64,000 nucleotides of DNA from Croceivirga sp. Its GTDB lineage: Bacteria > Bacteroidota > Bacteroidia > Flavobacteriales > Flavobacteriaceae. Location: the NCBI GenBank assembly GCA_028284285.1, contig JANQSA010000032.1, positions 248,001-312,000 of the forward strand, written 5' to 3'. Position 1 is the stretch's first letter, and each line of letters opens with the position of its first letter. Positions 48,702 through 57,089 of the stretch are shown piece by piece. The position numbers and the translations under genes are program-made. The notes under the pieces were generated by a model. The model did no database searches and had not been told where the DNA came from. It saw only the letters and a program-made list of their open reading frames with translations.

Positions 48702-49733
48702 TTATGGTTTCTTTTTTAAAGAGGAAGCTCTTATGATCAACTCGGGCTGTATCACGGTCTTTTTGGGAACGATTTTCTTTTTTTCTGCGTTTAATGCATG
48801 GAAAAAGAGGTTGGCTGCCGTATGGCCCATTTCTATGGGGAACTGATTTACTGTGGTTAAAGGGGGGTCAGTGAAGGAGGTGAACGGTTCATTCAAAAAG
48901 CCTACCAATGCCACATCTTCAGGGATTTTCAATCCATTTTCCTTCAATACCTGCATGGCGCCCATAGCGGCATAATCACTGGCGGAAAAGATCCCATCAA
49001 AAGCCTCTCCTTTCCTTAACAACGCTTTGGTGTGGGCTCTTCCATCTTCCAATTGCAGGTTACCGCTAAACACCAGCGCCTCGTTAGGTTTAACCTGGTA
49101 ATCCTGTAAGGCGTTTAAATAGCCCCTGTAGCGTTCTTTGTATATATCAATCTTTCGTTCCGTGGTAAAATGGGCAATCTTTCTACAACCTTGTTCTAAT
49201 AAATGTGTTGTAGCAAGATACGCACCCTGATAGTCGTCAATCACCACTTGGCCGGTTTGCAGGTGGGGTGTAGTTCGGTCAAAAAGGATCAAAGGAAGGC
49301 CACGCTCCAGAACTTGCTTGTAATGGTCAAATTGCTGGGTATTCTTTCCAATTGAGGCAATGATTCCGTCCACCCGGGCATTTAGGAACGCCTTTACGGC
49401 ATTTTCCTCATTGTCCAAAACCTCGTTGGATTGACTCACTATGACCCTGTAATCCAGGGAATTGGCTACTTCTTCCACTCCGCGAATGATGGAGGAAAAG
49501 AAAGACCGATTGATCGTGGGGACCAACATCCCGATAAGCTGTGTTCGCCCGCTCCGTAAGGCGGAGGCAATGTGGTTGGGTTCGTAATTCAACTCCCGGG
49601 CCGTTTTAAGAACAGCTTTCTTTGTGCTATCACTTATCCTGGGATTTCCTTTCAGCGCACGGGAAACTGTAGAGGCTGTAACATTCAGCTTCTCGGCAAT
49701 ATCATGTATGGTGGTCTTCTTCGTATTTTCCAT
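48702..49733 (-). CDS. LacI-family transcriptional regulator
   Basis: A 343-residue LacI/GalR protein: helix-turn-helix TIHDIAEKLNVTASTVSRAL at the N-terminus, the hinge helix PNHIASALRSG near residue 53, and a periplasmic-binding-protein-like effector domain (about 65-340). It is first in the lacI-uxaC-uxaB unit and divergent from the receptor operon at 50099. Three palindromes of the LacI type lie nearby, so it probably represses both directions until a uronate or its product binds. The effector is not known. Confidence 0.93.
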   Translation of the reverse strand: MENTKKTTIHDIAEKLNVTASTVSRALKGNPRISDSTKKAVLKTARELNYEPNHIASALRSGRTQLIGMLVPTINRSFFSSIIRGVEEVANSLDYRVIVSQSNEVLDNEENAVKAFLNARVDGIIASIGKNTQQFDHYKQVLERGLPLILFDRTTPHLQTGQVVIDDYQGAYLATTHLLEQGCRKIAHFTTERKIDIYKERYRGYLNALQDYQVKPNEALVFSGNLQLEDGRAHTKALLRKGEAFDGIFSASDYAAMGAMQVLKENGLKIPEDVALVGFLNEPFTSFTDPPLTTVNQFPIEMGHTAANLFFHALNAEKKKIVPKKTVIQPELIIRASSLKKKP

Positions 49734-49787
49734 GCTGTTTCAACTATCCTTTTTCAAAGATAATCGGTAAAATAAAAGGAATGGATA

Positions 49788-49801
49788 TGTAATCGATTGC
49801 G
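49788..49801. promoter_or_regulatory. LacI-type operator near the lacI start
   Basis: TGTAATCGATTGCG shares the AATCGATT core with the palindrome at 49936-49949, with most flanking positions conserved. It lies 55 bases upstream of the lacI start codon and could mediate autoregulation. The centre-to-centre distance to the other site is 148 bp, close to 14 helical turns. Confidence 0.6.
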
Positions 49802-49905
49802 CAATTTAGTATAATTATGTGACTGTGTAAAATTTAATCCCAGAAATGGAGATACAAAAAAAATGACCATTTTTATTGGCATAGCACTATTTTTTACACA
49901 CAATA

Positions 49906-49937
49906 TTTGCGAATTTAATATTTCTTTAGTATTTATG
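49906..49937 (+). promoter_or_regulatory. Probable promoter of the receptor/GH28/sulfatase operon
   Basis: TTTG at 49906-49909 (-33) and TATTTATG at 49930-49937 (-7, one mismatch to TAnnTTTG) are 20 bases apart, the usual Bacteroidota spacing. The operator palindrome begins at 49936, so it would cover the transcription start. The leader to the receptor ATG is about 150 bases; the rest of the region 49734-50098 holds the two operators and no convincing gene. Confidence 0.5.
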
Positions 49938-49949
49938 CAATCGATTGCA
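49936..49949. promoter_or_regulatory. LacI-type operator, perfect palindrome
   Basis: TGCAATCGATTGCA is a perfect 14-base palindrome with the central CG typical of LacI/GalR operators. It overlaps the 3' end of the putative -7 box and the expected transcription start of the plus-strand operon, a classical repression position. Confidence 0.75.
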
Positions 49950-50098
49950 CAAACTATTTTACTAACAACTCAAAAAAGGTTTATGTCCCGAAATGCAAAG
50001 GATTATAAAGTAGAGGAAAGTGAGTTGCCTGCTACAGGACCAGCTTTGCTCTCATTCCTTGTATCTCACCAGTCATAAAGCTTTGAAAACACTTTGAA

Positions 50099-52969
50099 AT
50101 GAAAATACTAACGAAAACCGCCACGATTGCCATTTGTCTCAATATGTTTTGGTTTTGTATTGTCTCCGCATCTTCGGGTAATGAAGAATCCGGTCTTATC
50201 GCTTATCAGGAACAGACGGTGACAATATCAGGTAGGGTAAATGGCTCAGAGGGAGAGGTTCTTCCGGGGGCTTCTGTCTTTATCAGGAGCTTAAATTTAG
50301 GAGTTACCTCTGACATCAACGGACTGTTCAGTCTTTCACAGGTTCCTGTTGGAACGCATGTTTTTGAGATTTCCTACATAGGATACGAAGCCTACAGCAG
50401 GGAAATAACGGTAGATGGCATGGCCAATATAGATCTCGGACGAATTGTCTTAAATCCGAGTGCTAACCAATTGGGTGAAGTTATCATTACCGGGAGTATC
50501 GAAGGGCAGCAGCGAGCGTACAATCAGCAGAAAAATGCCGATCAAATTAAGACCATTGTGTCAGCGGATCTTATCAATCAATTTCCTGACATTAATGTTG
50601 GTGAGGCACTTCAAAGGGTGGCTGGAGTAAATATTGAACGCGATAATGGAGAAGGTGCCAATATCCGGATCCGGGGTACGCCAAATAACTTTGTCAATGT
50701 TACTTTAGACGGTGCACAGCTCCCAACAACTGATGGCGACAACAGAACAGAATCCCTTGACCTGATTCCGGCAGAACTTTTGGCAAGCATGGAAATCACC
50801 AAAGCATTGATCCCGGAACAAGACGGTGATGCAATTGGTGGATCCGTTAACTTACAAACCCCTACGGCCAGAAGCCAAAAAGGAAGATTAAGTGGAACTG
50901 TAGCCGGTGGTTATGCTGATATTTTTCAGCGGGGGAGCTTTAGAAGCAAATTGAAATACGAAAAACGGTTTGCGGATGATAAGTTTGGAATGGTGGTCAG
51001 TGGAAGTTATTATGAAACCGTAAATGGAGAAGAACGTTTTGAAGGTGATTGGCGAAAAAGACGCGTTGGGGAGGAAGATAACGTGACCGTACTTGACGAA
51101 TTGACACTTCGACCGCTTTTAAATCTTAGGCAACGAATTGGGGTGGGTATCACATTTGACTATAAATTCAACCAAAATTCCATGTTTTACACCTCCGTAA
51201 AATACAATAGCCTTAATGACGAGAATGAGCGGTATCGCATCCGGTTAAGGACCAGGGGTGCTTTTAACGAAACGGGAAACCCTTTTGTTGCAGGTATAAC
51301 GGACCCTGATGGGAGTATTGAAAATGGAAGCAGTACCAGGTTCCGCAGGGATATGAGAGATGATAGACAGACCCGTGAGAACATTACCTTTAATGTCGGC
51401 GGTGAGCATTTGATCGCCAATAGCCTGAAAGTAGATTATGGGTATAACCTTTCCCGTTCAGAGCGGGAAAGCTTTGAGGAAAGGGCGGTTTTCCGAGCGG
51501 AAAACTTAATTTACGATATTGACCTTTCCGATCCGGATTTCCCACAATTCATCCCCCGAAACTTTGACACCAGTGATTATTCCCAATATCAATTTGGTGC
51601 GTACCAAAGAAATTTGCCCAGTATTTTTGGCGGATTCAATCAAACGCTTTTTGCCAACGCGGCATTGCCCTTTCGATTGGGTTCAAAAGTCAACGGGGAG
51701 ATTAAGTCGGGTGCCAAGCTAAGGCTGCAAGAAACTTTCAGAACTGAGAACAACATTCAATATGCTGAGTTTGACGGCCTCTACACTATGGACCAGGTGG
51801 TGGGCGATGAGCAGGGAACGATCTTTGACGGCCGGTACGATATGGGAGCCTTTCCTTCCCCTTCAAGAGCTTTGACCCATTTTAGAGACAATTTTGATCT
51901 GTATATTTTTCAACCCGGGGAATCTCTTATCAATACGGCTTCCAATACGTACGTGGCAAACGAGGACGTTAGAGCCTGGTATAGCCAGTTCAAGCTTGAT
52001 TTCGGCAAATTGAGCATGGTTGGGGGAGTAAGATTTGAGGAAACCTACGCAGATTATGAAGCAAATATTATTGAACTTAGAGATGGGTCAGAAGCTGCCA
52101 TACCCACTGAGGGTGAGCAGTACTATAGCTTTTGGCTGCCAAGTTTGAGCTTAAAATATGAGGTACAGCGCAATTTTAACTTAAGAGCGTCTTATTTCCG
52201 TTCCTTCGCACGTCCCAATTTTATAGATATTGTACCGCGAGAGCAACGTAATTTTGCGGATGCCGAGCTTTTTAGAGGTAATCCCAACTTGCTCCCCGCC
52301 TCCGCAGACAATTTTGACGTTCTTGGCGAATACTATTTTTCAACCGATGGTACCATAAGTCTTGGAGCGTATTACAAACGTATCGAAAATTTTATCTTCG
52401 AACAGACCTCAATTATTGAGGATGACCCTATTTTCGAGAATTTTAACCTGATTCAACCTGTCAATGGTGATGTTGCCGATGTTTTTGGAGCGGAATTTAC
52501 TTTTGCCAAGAAATTTACTTTTTTACCCGGTTGGCTCTCAGGGTTTGGCTTCTATGGTAACTATACCTATACCCACAGCTCCAGCTCTTTTGTGCGCGAA
52601 CGTGAAATTGACGGGGAGATCGTAGTTCAAAGAAGGGACGATGTTCCTTTGGTAGGGCAGGCAGACCATACATGGAACGCCGCCTTGTATTATGATTATA
52701 AAAAATTTACGATTCGGGGTGCCCTAAACTACAATGACCGATTTATTCAGACTTTTGATGTTGATCCGTTCTTTGACAGGTTCAGGGAAGAAAGATATCA
52801 GCTGGATGCCAACGCTTCTTACAGAATAAATGATAATCTAACGGTTTTTATTGAAGCACAAAACCTTTTAGACAATCCCGTAGTAGAGTTTCAGGAAAGA
52901 CGCTCTCAAGTAACCAACAGAGAAATCTACGGTTGGACCGCACGTTTTGGAGTAAACTTTAAATTTTAA
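50099..52969 (+). CDS. TonB-dependent receptor, SusD-less type, second copy
   Basis: A 956-residue receptor closely related in layout to the one at 32106: regulatory domain (about 40-120, ISGRVNGSEGEVLPGASVFI), plug with VGEALQRVAGVNIERD, RIRGTPNNFVNVTLDG, RTESLDLIPAE and EQDGDAIGGSVNLQTP, and a barrel ending in ARFGVNFKF. It would import oligosaccharides released from the substrate by the downstream enzymes. A beta-helix lipoprotein gene follows after only 3 bases. Control by the LacI-family protein is suggested by the operator at its promoter. Confidence 0.93.
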   Translation: MKILTKTATIAICLNMFWFCIVSASSGNEESGLIAYQEQTVTISGRVNGSEGEVLPGASVFIRSLNLGVTSDINGLFSLSQVPVGTHVFEISYIGYEAYSREITVDGMANIDLGRIVLNPSANQLGEVIITGSIEGQQRAYNQQKNADQIKTIVSADLINQFPDINVGEALQRVAGVNIERDNGEGANIRIRGTPNNFVNVTLDGAQLPTTDGDNRTESLDLIPAELLASMEITKALIPEQDGDAIGGSVNLQTPTARSQKGRLSGTVAGGYADIFQRGSFRSKLKYEKRFADDKFGMVVSGSYYETVNGEERFEGDWRKRRVGEEDNVTVLDELTLRPLLNLRQRIGVGITFDYKFNQNSMFYTSVKYNSLNDENERYRIRLRTRGAFNETGNPFVAGITDPDGSIENGSSTRFRRDMRDDRQTRENITFNVGGEHLIANSLKVDYGYNLSRSERESFEERAVFRAENLIYDIDLSDPDFPQFIPRNFDTSDYSQYQFGAYQRNLPSIFGGFNQTLFANAALPFRLGSKVNGEIKSGAKLRLQETFRTENNIQYAEFDGLYTMDQVVGDEQGTIFDGRYDMGAFPSPSRALTHFRDNFDLYIFQPGESLINTASNTYVANEDVRAWYSQFKLDFGKLSMVGGVRFEETYADYEANIIELRDGSEAAIPTEGEQYYSFWLPSLSLKYEVQRNFNLRASYFRSFARPNFIDIVPREQRNFADAELFRGNPNLLPASADNFDVLGEYYFSTDGTISLGAYYKRIENFIFEQTSIIEDDPIFENFNLIQPVNGDVADVFGAEFTFAKKFTFLPGWLSGFGFYGNYTYTHSSSSFVREREIDGEIVVQRRDDVPLVGQADHTWNAALYYDYKKFTIRGALNYNDRFIQTFDVDPFFDRFREERYQLDANASYRINDNLTVFIEAQNLLDNPVVEFQERRSQVTNREIYGWTARFGVNFKF

Positions 52970-52972
52970 AAG

Positions 52973-54493
52973 ATGAAAAGAGTTATAAACACGAGCTTAA
53001 AATTCTTTTTGCTTACATTACTAATTGTAATCAGCTCTTGCGAGCTAAATGATGACGAGAGTTTTCCAGGGCCTGACTACCCCGATCCCCAGGTTAGTTT
53101 TGATGGTCCTTCCGACCTATCCCTGGGTGTTGGGCAATTTCTGATTATCCCTGGTATATCCTATTCCGCTGGAGTTTCATTATCCTCTTTTGTAATCTCG
53201 GAAAGTGGCAATGAACTGTTCCGAAGAAGCTTTAATACAGATGCAGGTACCTTCAGTGAGGGAATTTTTCAGCTACGGATTCCTGAGGAGTGGTTCGACA
53301 CTTCCCGTGAAATTTTGCTGTCAGCAACAGATATTAACGGAAGAGTAGGGACTACAAGCCTGAATCTGACCGTTGTGAATATTTTTCCGCAATATGAGTT
53401 TACACCCACCTCAGTTAATGGTGAAGAATTCATCTTTATAACCGGCAACATCAATTTCGATGAAACGCTAAGTTCGGATAATCGCTATGTAATTTCAGGT
53501 GAGGTGACCGTTTCGCAGCAAATCACGCTTACCATTGAACCGGGTACTACTATTTATGGAGAGAATGAAGAGGCGAGACTTGAGATCAATCAACTCGGTC
53601 AGATAGATGCCCAGGGAACTCTGGATGATCCCATAGTGTTCACCTCCTTCAACGGAGCGCCGGGACAGTCCGGTGAAGCGGAGGCCGGTGATTGGAGCGG
53701 GATTGGTATCAATGGAAACAATGATAACTCCGGGGTAATGCGATATGTACGAATTGAGTACCCGGGCAGTAATGATGATGCCTTTCAACTGACCAACGTA
53801 GGAGCCGAGACTGTTATTGAATTTATTCAAATTTTCCGCTCGCCTGATAATGCTTTCCGAATCAACGAAGGTACCGTCAATCTCAGATACCTGATTGCAA
53901 CCGATTGTGAAGATTCGGGTATGAGGGTAGATGACGGATGGATTGGTGCAGGTCAGTTTTGGGTAGTGAATACCACCTTTAATGATAATGCCATCGAAGG
54001 TCGTGATATGGCGGACTTGTTGGTGAGTAATGTCACCATAACAGGGGTTGGCTTCAATGAACCGGGCGAAGCATCCGAAGGAGGTGGATTTAGAATTCGA
54101 AACAATGCCACCGCAAGAATGTACAACTGCCTTATTACAGGTGTTGACCGTTCGCTTCGTTTCAGTGATGGTTCGGAGCAGGGTGTCGCCCAGGAAGTTA
54201 GCTTTTTGGCCAATTCCATTTCTTTTGGAAACGACGAAGATGATGGAACAGGATTTCATAGTTCCGCAGATTTCTTTAATCCTACGGATAATGACTATAT
54301 ACCAGAGTTCAATAATTCTGTAGACCCCATCACCATAGTGAACGGATATGTGGGTGTAGGTACGGAGAATTCAAGGGCAGCGGGTGCGCTATCCCCATTT
54401 TTCGAAGACGTGAACTATGTTGGCGCCGTACCTGCGGATAATGATTGGACCCTGGGATGGGTGCTGAACATTGACGGAAGCCTGAGAGAATAG
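52973..54493 (+). CDS. Beta-helix surface lipoprotein, copy 3
   Basis: A 506-residue paralog of the lipoproteins at 34978 and 36632. Lipobox ISSC (cysteine 23) followed by ELNDDE indicates surface export. Ig-like domain (about 40-135), then beta-helix (about 150-420) with LTIEPGTTIYG, IDAQGTLDDPIVFTS, GDWSGIGING and GVMRYVRIEYPG. The C-terminus NYVGAVPADNDWTLGWV and NIDGSLR matches the other two. It is in tight operon with the receptor at 50099 (3-base gap), in the position where SusD would sit. Binding of the substrate glycan is inferred. Confidence 0.86.
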   Translation: MKRVINTSLKFFLLTLLIVISSCELNDDESFPGPDYPDPQVSFDGPSDLSLGVGQFLIIPGISYSAGVSLSSFVISESGNELFRRSFNTDAGTFSEGIFQLRIPEEWFDTSREILLSATDINGRVGTTSLNLTVVNIFPQYEFTPTSVNGEEFIFITGNINFDETLSSDNRYVISGEVTVSQQITLTIEPGTTIYGENEEARLEINQLGQIDAQGTLDDPIVFTSFNGAPGQSGEAEAGDWSGIGINGNNDNSGVMRYVRIEYPGSNDDAFQLTNVGAETVIEFIQIFRSPDNAFRINEGTVNLRYLIATDCEDSGMRVDDGWIGAGQFWVVNTTFNDNAIEGRDMADLLVSNVTITGVGFNEPGEASEGGGFRIRNNATARMYNCLITGVDRSLRFSDGSEQGVAQEVSFLANSISFGNDEDDGTGFHSSADFFNPTDNDYIPEFNNSVDPITIVNGYVGVGTENSRAAGALSPFFEDVNYVGAVPADNDWTLGWVLNIDGSLRE

Positions 54494-54528
54494 TTTAAGT
54501 TAGTTAGTTTTAATTCAAGAAATTGTAA

Positions 54529-55755
54529 GTGAATAGATTAGAATTCATTCAAACGATTTCATCGGCAACCCTCTCAGCAGGGTTGCCTTTTTCCATATGG
54601 GCATCCAAACCTTCGGGCAACTCCTTTTTGGCGGGTTATCAGGATATGGCCAAAGATGATGATTTTGTCATCAGGGACATTGACACTTTTATGCTTAAAA
54701 AGGCCTTGTTTGTTTCCGTTGAGCTCAATAACGGTATAAAGGGATGGGCAGAAGCTATGCCCAATGATAAGCGAAGTTCAAGGACTTTGATCGAAAAAAC
54801 CCTGAAAAACTATTTTGAGGGTACTAACATTTTTGATGTAGAAAAAACCTGGGACTACTGTATTAAATCAGAATACGATCTGGGACCAGGTGGACTCCTC
54901 ACATACTCCATTTCCGGTATTGATTGCGCTATTTACGATGCCATGGGAAAGGCGACACAAAAACCCGTTTATGAACTCCTGGGAGGAAAAGTCCGGGACT
55001 CAGTGGAAATCTATGCCAGTTTTACCCGGGATGTCTACCCTACACCTGAGCAAGCCGCTACCAAAGCCAAAGCCCTGGTGAAAGAGGGGTATACCACCCT
55101 GAAATTCCGAATGCGGTGGGGCCTGGAAAACCAGGATCCTCCAAATGACAACACGGTTGATTTTGCCAGGGCATTGCGAGCCGCAGTTGGCCCTGATATC
55201 CTATTAGCTATGGATGCCAATATGGGCCACTCCCAAAAGAGGGCAATTGAACTGGGCAAGGAACTCGAAGCTTTCCAGCTGGCATGGTGGGAAGAACCCA
55301 CTGCACCGTATGACTATGAAGCCATTAGAGCCATTGTGGATCAGGTGGATATTCCCATAGTTTTTGGGGAACATGCCTATACCCTTGAGCAGATCCGACA
55401 TTTATTGACCTATGGAGGTTCCTGGGCGGTAAATCCGGATTTACTCAAATGCGGGGGCTTTACCGGAGGAAAAAGAATTGGCGATTATATCGAAGAAAAA
55501 AATGTAAAACTCGTGGCCCATAATTCCAGACCTTCCTTAAGCACGGTCTGCATGTTACATTGGGTATGTGCCACAAAAATGGCAACGCTGCCGCAGGAAT
55601 TTGCACTTCGGGAAAAAGCTCCCGGAGCTTTTGATTGTTTGACGGGTTTTCCGGAGTTTAAAAAAGGCCGTTTGTACATTAGCGACAGGCCCGGATTAGG
55701 GGTCGAGGTGGATGAAGAACAGGTAAAGGTATTTGATAAAAAGTATACCAAATGA
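54529..55755 (+). CDS. Mandelate racemase/muconate lactonizing-type enolase superfamily enzyme, GTG start
   Basis: A 408-residue enolase-superfamily enzyme: K192-F-R194 in the position of KxK, metal ligands D229 (LAMDANMG), E255 (WWEEP) and E281 (FGEH), and H331 in VAHNSRP. This is the mandelate racemase subgroup, which includes many sugar-acid dehydratases. The frame opens with GTG and no early ATG exists. The N-terminus (EFIQTISSATLSAGLPFSIWA) resembles a Tat-type leader lacking the second arginine, so export is possible. In this locus it might dehydrate an aldonate or aldarate from the pectin-like substrate; the substrate is not decided. Its stop overlaps the next start (ATGA). Confidence 0.85.
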   Translation: MNRLEFIQTISSATLSAGLPFSIWASKPSGNSFLAGYQDMAKDDDFVIRDIDTFMLKKALFVSVELNNGIKGWAEAMPNDKRSSRTLIEKTLKNYFEGTNIFDVEKTWDYCIKSEYDLGPGGLLTYSISGIDCAIYDAMGKATQKPVYELLGGKVRDSVEIYASFTRDVYPTPEQAATKAKALVKEGYTTLKFRMRWGLENQDPPNDNTVDFARALRAAVGPDILLAMDANMGHSQKRAIELGKELEAFQLAWWEEPTAPYDYEAIRAIVDQVDIPIVFGEHAYTLEQIRHLLTYGGSWAVNPDLLKCGGFTGGKRIGDYIEEKNVKLVAHNSRPSLSTVCMLHWVCATKMATLPQEFALREKAPGAFDCLTGFPEFKKGRLYISDRPGLGVEVDEEQVKVFDKKYTK

Positions 55756-57089
55756 TGAAACCTTTTCAATCCATTTTGGTTCTGCTTTTACTGAGTTTAA
55801 AGATTTCATGCCACAGTTCCCAAATCAGGGAATTCAACGTTGTCAATTTCGGAGCGGTGCCGGATGGTAAAACACTTTCTACCCAGGCCATTCAAAAAGC
55901 AATTGACAAAGCCGTTGAAACAAAGGGTACCGTTGTTTTTCCCAAGGGCACATTTTACTCCGGTTCTTTGATCTTAGGACCTGATATCACGATTGTTTTG
56001 GAAGAGGGGGCTACCTTGCTTGCAAGTAATGATATGGCGGATTACAGGCAAAAAGAGTTTATTCTTGCCCCATTTGCTGATAATCTTGTAGTCAGGGGTA
56101 AGGGAACCATTGATGGCAACGGCCTAAGTTTTTTTGATGATGACTGGAATTTTAAAGAACGCCCTGAACCCTGGATAAACATTCAGGATGCCAAAAACGT
56201 ACGTGTTGAAGGCATCACGTTGAAAAATAGTCCCTCCCATACGCTCAATTTTAGCTATTGCAAAGGTGTTGAAGCAAAAGACATCACCATAAAAAACCAT
56301 CCCAGATCCCGAAATACGGATGGGATTGACATCCGTAACTCGGTCAACGTCCTTATCTCAGGATGCGACATCCGGACGGGTGATGATGCGATCTGTATAA
56401 AGAACGGGCGTTCCATGAAGAAACTGATAAATCCAAATGGCGGGCAGCGGTTTAAAGTAACCGAAAAAGTAAGCGTCCGCGATTGCTACCTGGAAAGTGA
56501 TGATGCCGCTCTCAAACTGGGTACAAGCAGTGGCTTCCTAATACGGGATATCTCATTTGATAGCATTGTGATACGGAATACGCGGTACGCCATTGCACTT
56601 TTCAACATGGATGGCGGCACATATGAAGACATAAAGTTCAGTGATATTGATGCAATTACAGGAGGAGACAGAAATCAGGAATACGGGGTTTTTATGGACG
56701 TACACCAAAGAGAAGAGAATGGACCTTTGGGGACCTTTAGAAATATCACCATTGAGAATTCGACGATTACCACAAACGGGATCAATTATATCTCCGGCCA
56801 TCCGCAAAAAGAAGCCGGCCCTGTGATTTTAAAAAACGTAATCTTCTCCTTTCCGGATAATATGAATAATTCAACCTGGAAAAAACCAAAAGGAAACCGC
56901 AAAGTGAAACATTGGCCCTCCACCTCAGATTATGTCCGGTATGATGCGGCCTTTATCCTTGCCCATCTCGAGGACCTCAAGATGAAAGATGTTCAGATCT
57001 ATAAAGGCACGGTGCGGTCAGACAGTACCTTAATAAAGTCAATTGAGGCTGATATAGATACTACTAATCTTAAAATAACAATGAGATGA
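55752..57089 (+). CDS. GH28-family polygalacturonase-like enzyme, first copy
   Basis: A 445-residue exported beta-helix enzyme: signal peptide (ILVLLLLSLKISC, possibly lipidated), pectin-lyase-fold start NVVNFGAVPDG, and the GH28 acidic residues D190 in RNTDGIDI and D211/D212 in TGDDAIC. The GHG histidine expected next is absent: the region reads LGTSSG (257-261). GH28 enzymes hydrolyse galacturonic acid or rhamnogalacturonan linkages. The gene overlaps its upstream neighbour (ATGA) and the following gene by four bases, so translation is coupled. Confidence 0.88.
   Translation: MMKPFQSILVLLLLSLKISCHSSQIREFNVVNFGAVPDGKTLSTQAIQKAIDKAVETKGTVVFPKGTFYSGSLILGPDITIVLEEGATLLASNDMADYRQKEFILAPFADNLVVRGKGTIDGNGLSFFDDDWNFKERPEPWINIQDAKNVRVEGITLKNSPSHTLNFSYCKGVEAKDITIKNHPRSRNTDGIDIRNSVNVLISGCDIRTGDDAICIKNGRSMKKLINPNGGQRFKVTEKVSVRDCYLESDDAALKLGTSSGFLIRDISFDSIVIRNTRYAIALFNMDGGTYEDIKFSDIDAITGGDRNQEYGVFMDVHQREENGPLGTFRNITIENSTITTNGINYISGHPQKEAGPVILKNVIFSFPDNMNNSTWKKPKGNRKVKHWPSTSDYVRYDAAFILAHLEDLKMKDVQIYKGTVRSDSTLIKSIEADIDTTNLKITMR

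Noticed and set aside
49863-50078. Frame of 71 codons upstream of the second receptor
   Set aside because: It overlaps the putative promoter and operator and has no recognisable domain; it is most likely chance.
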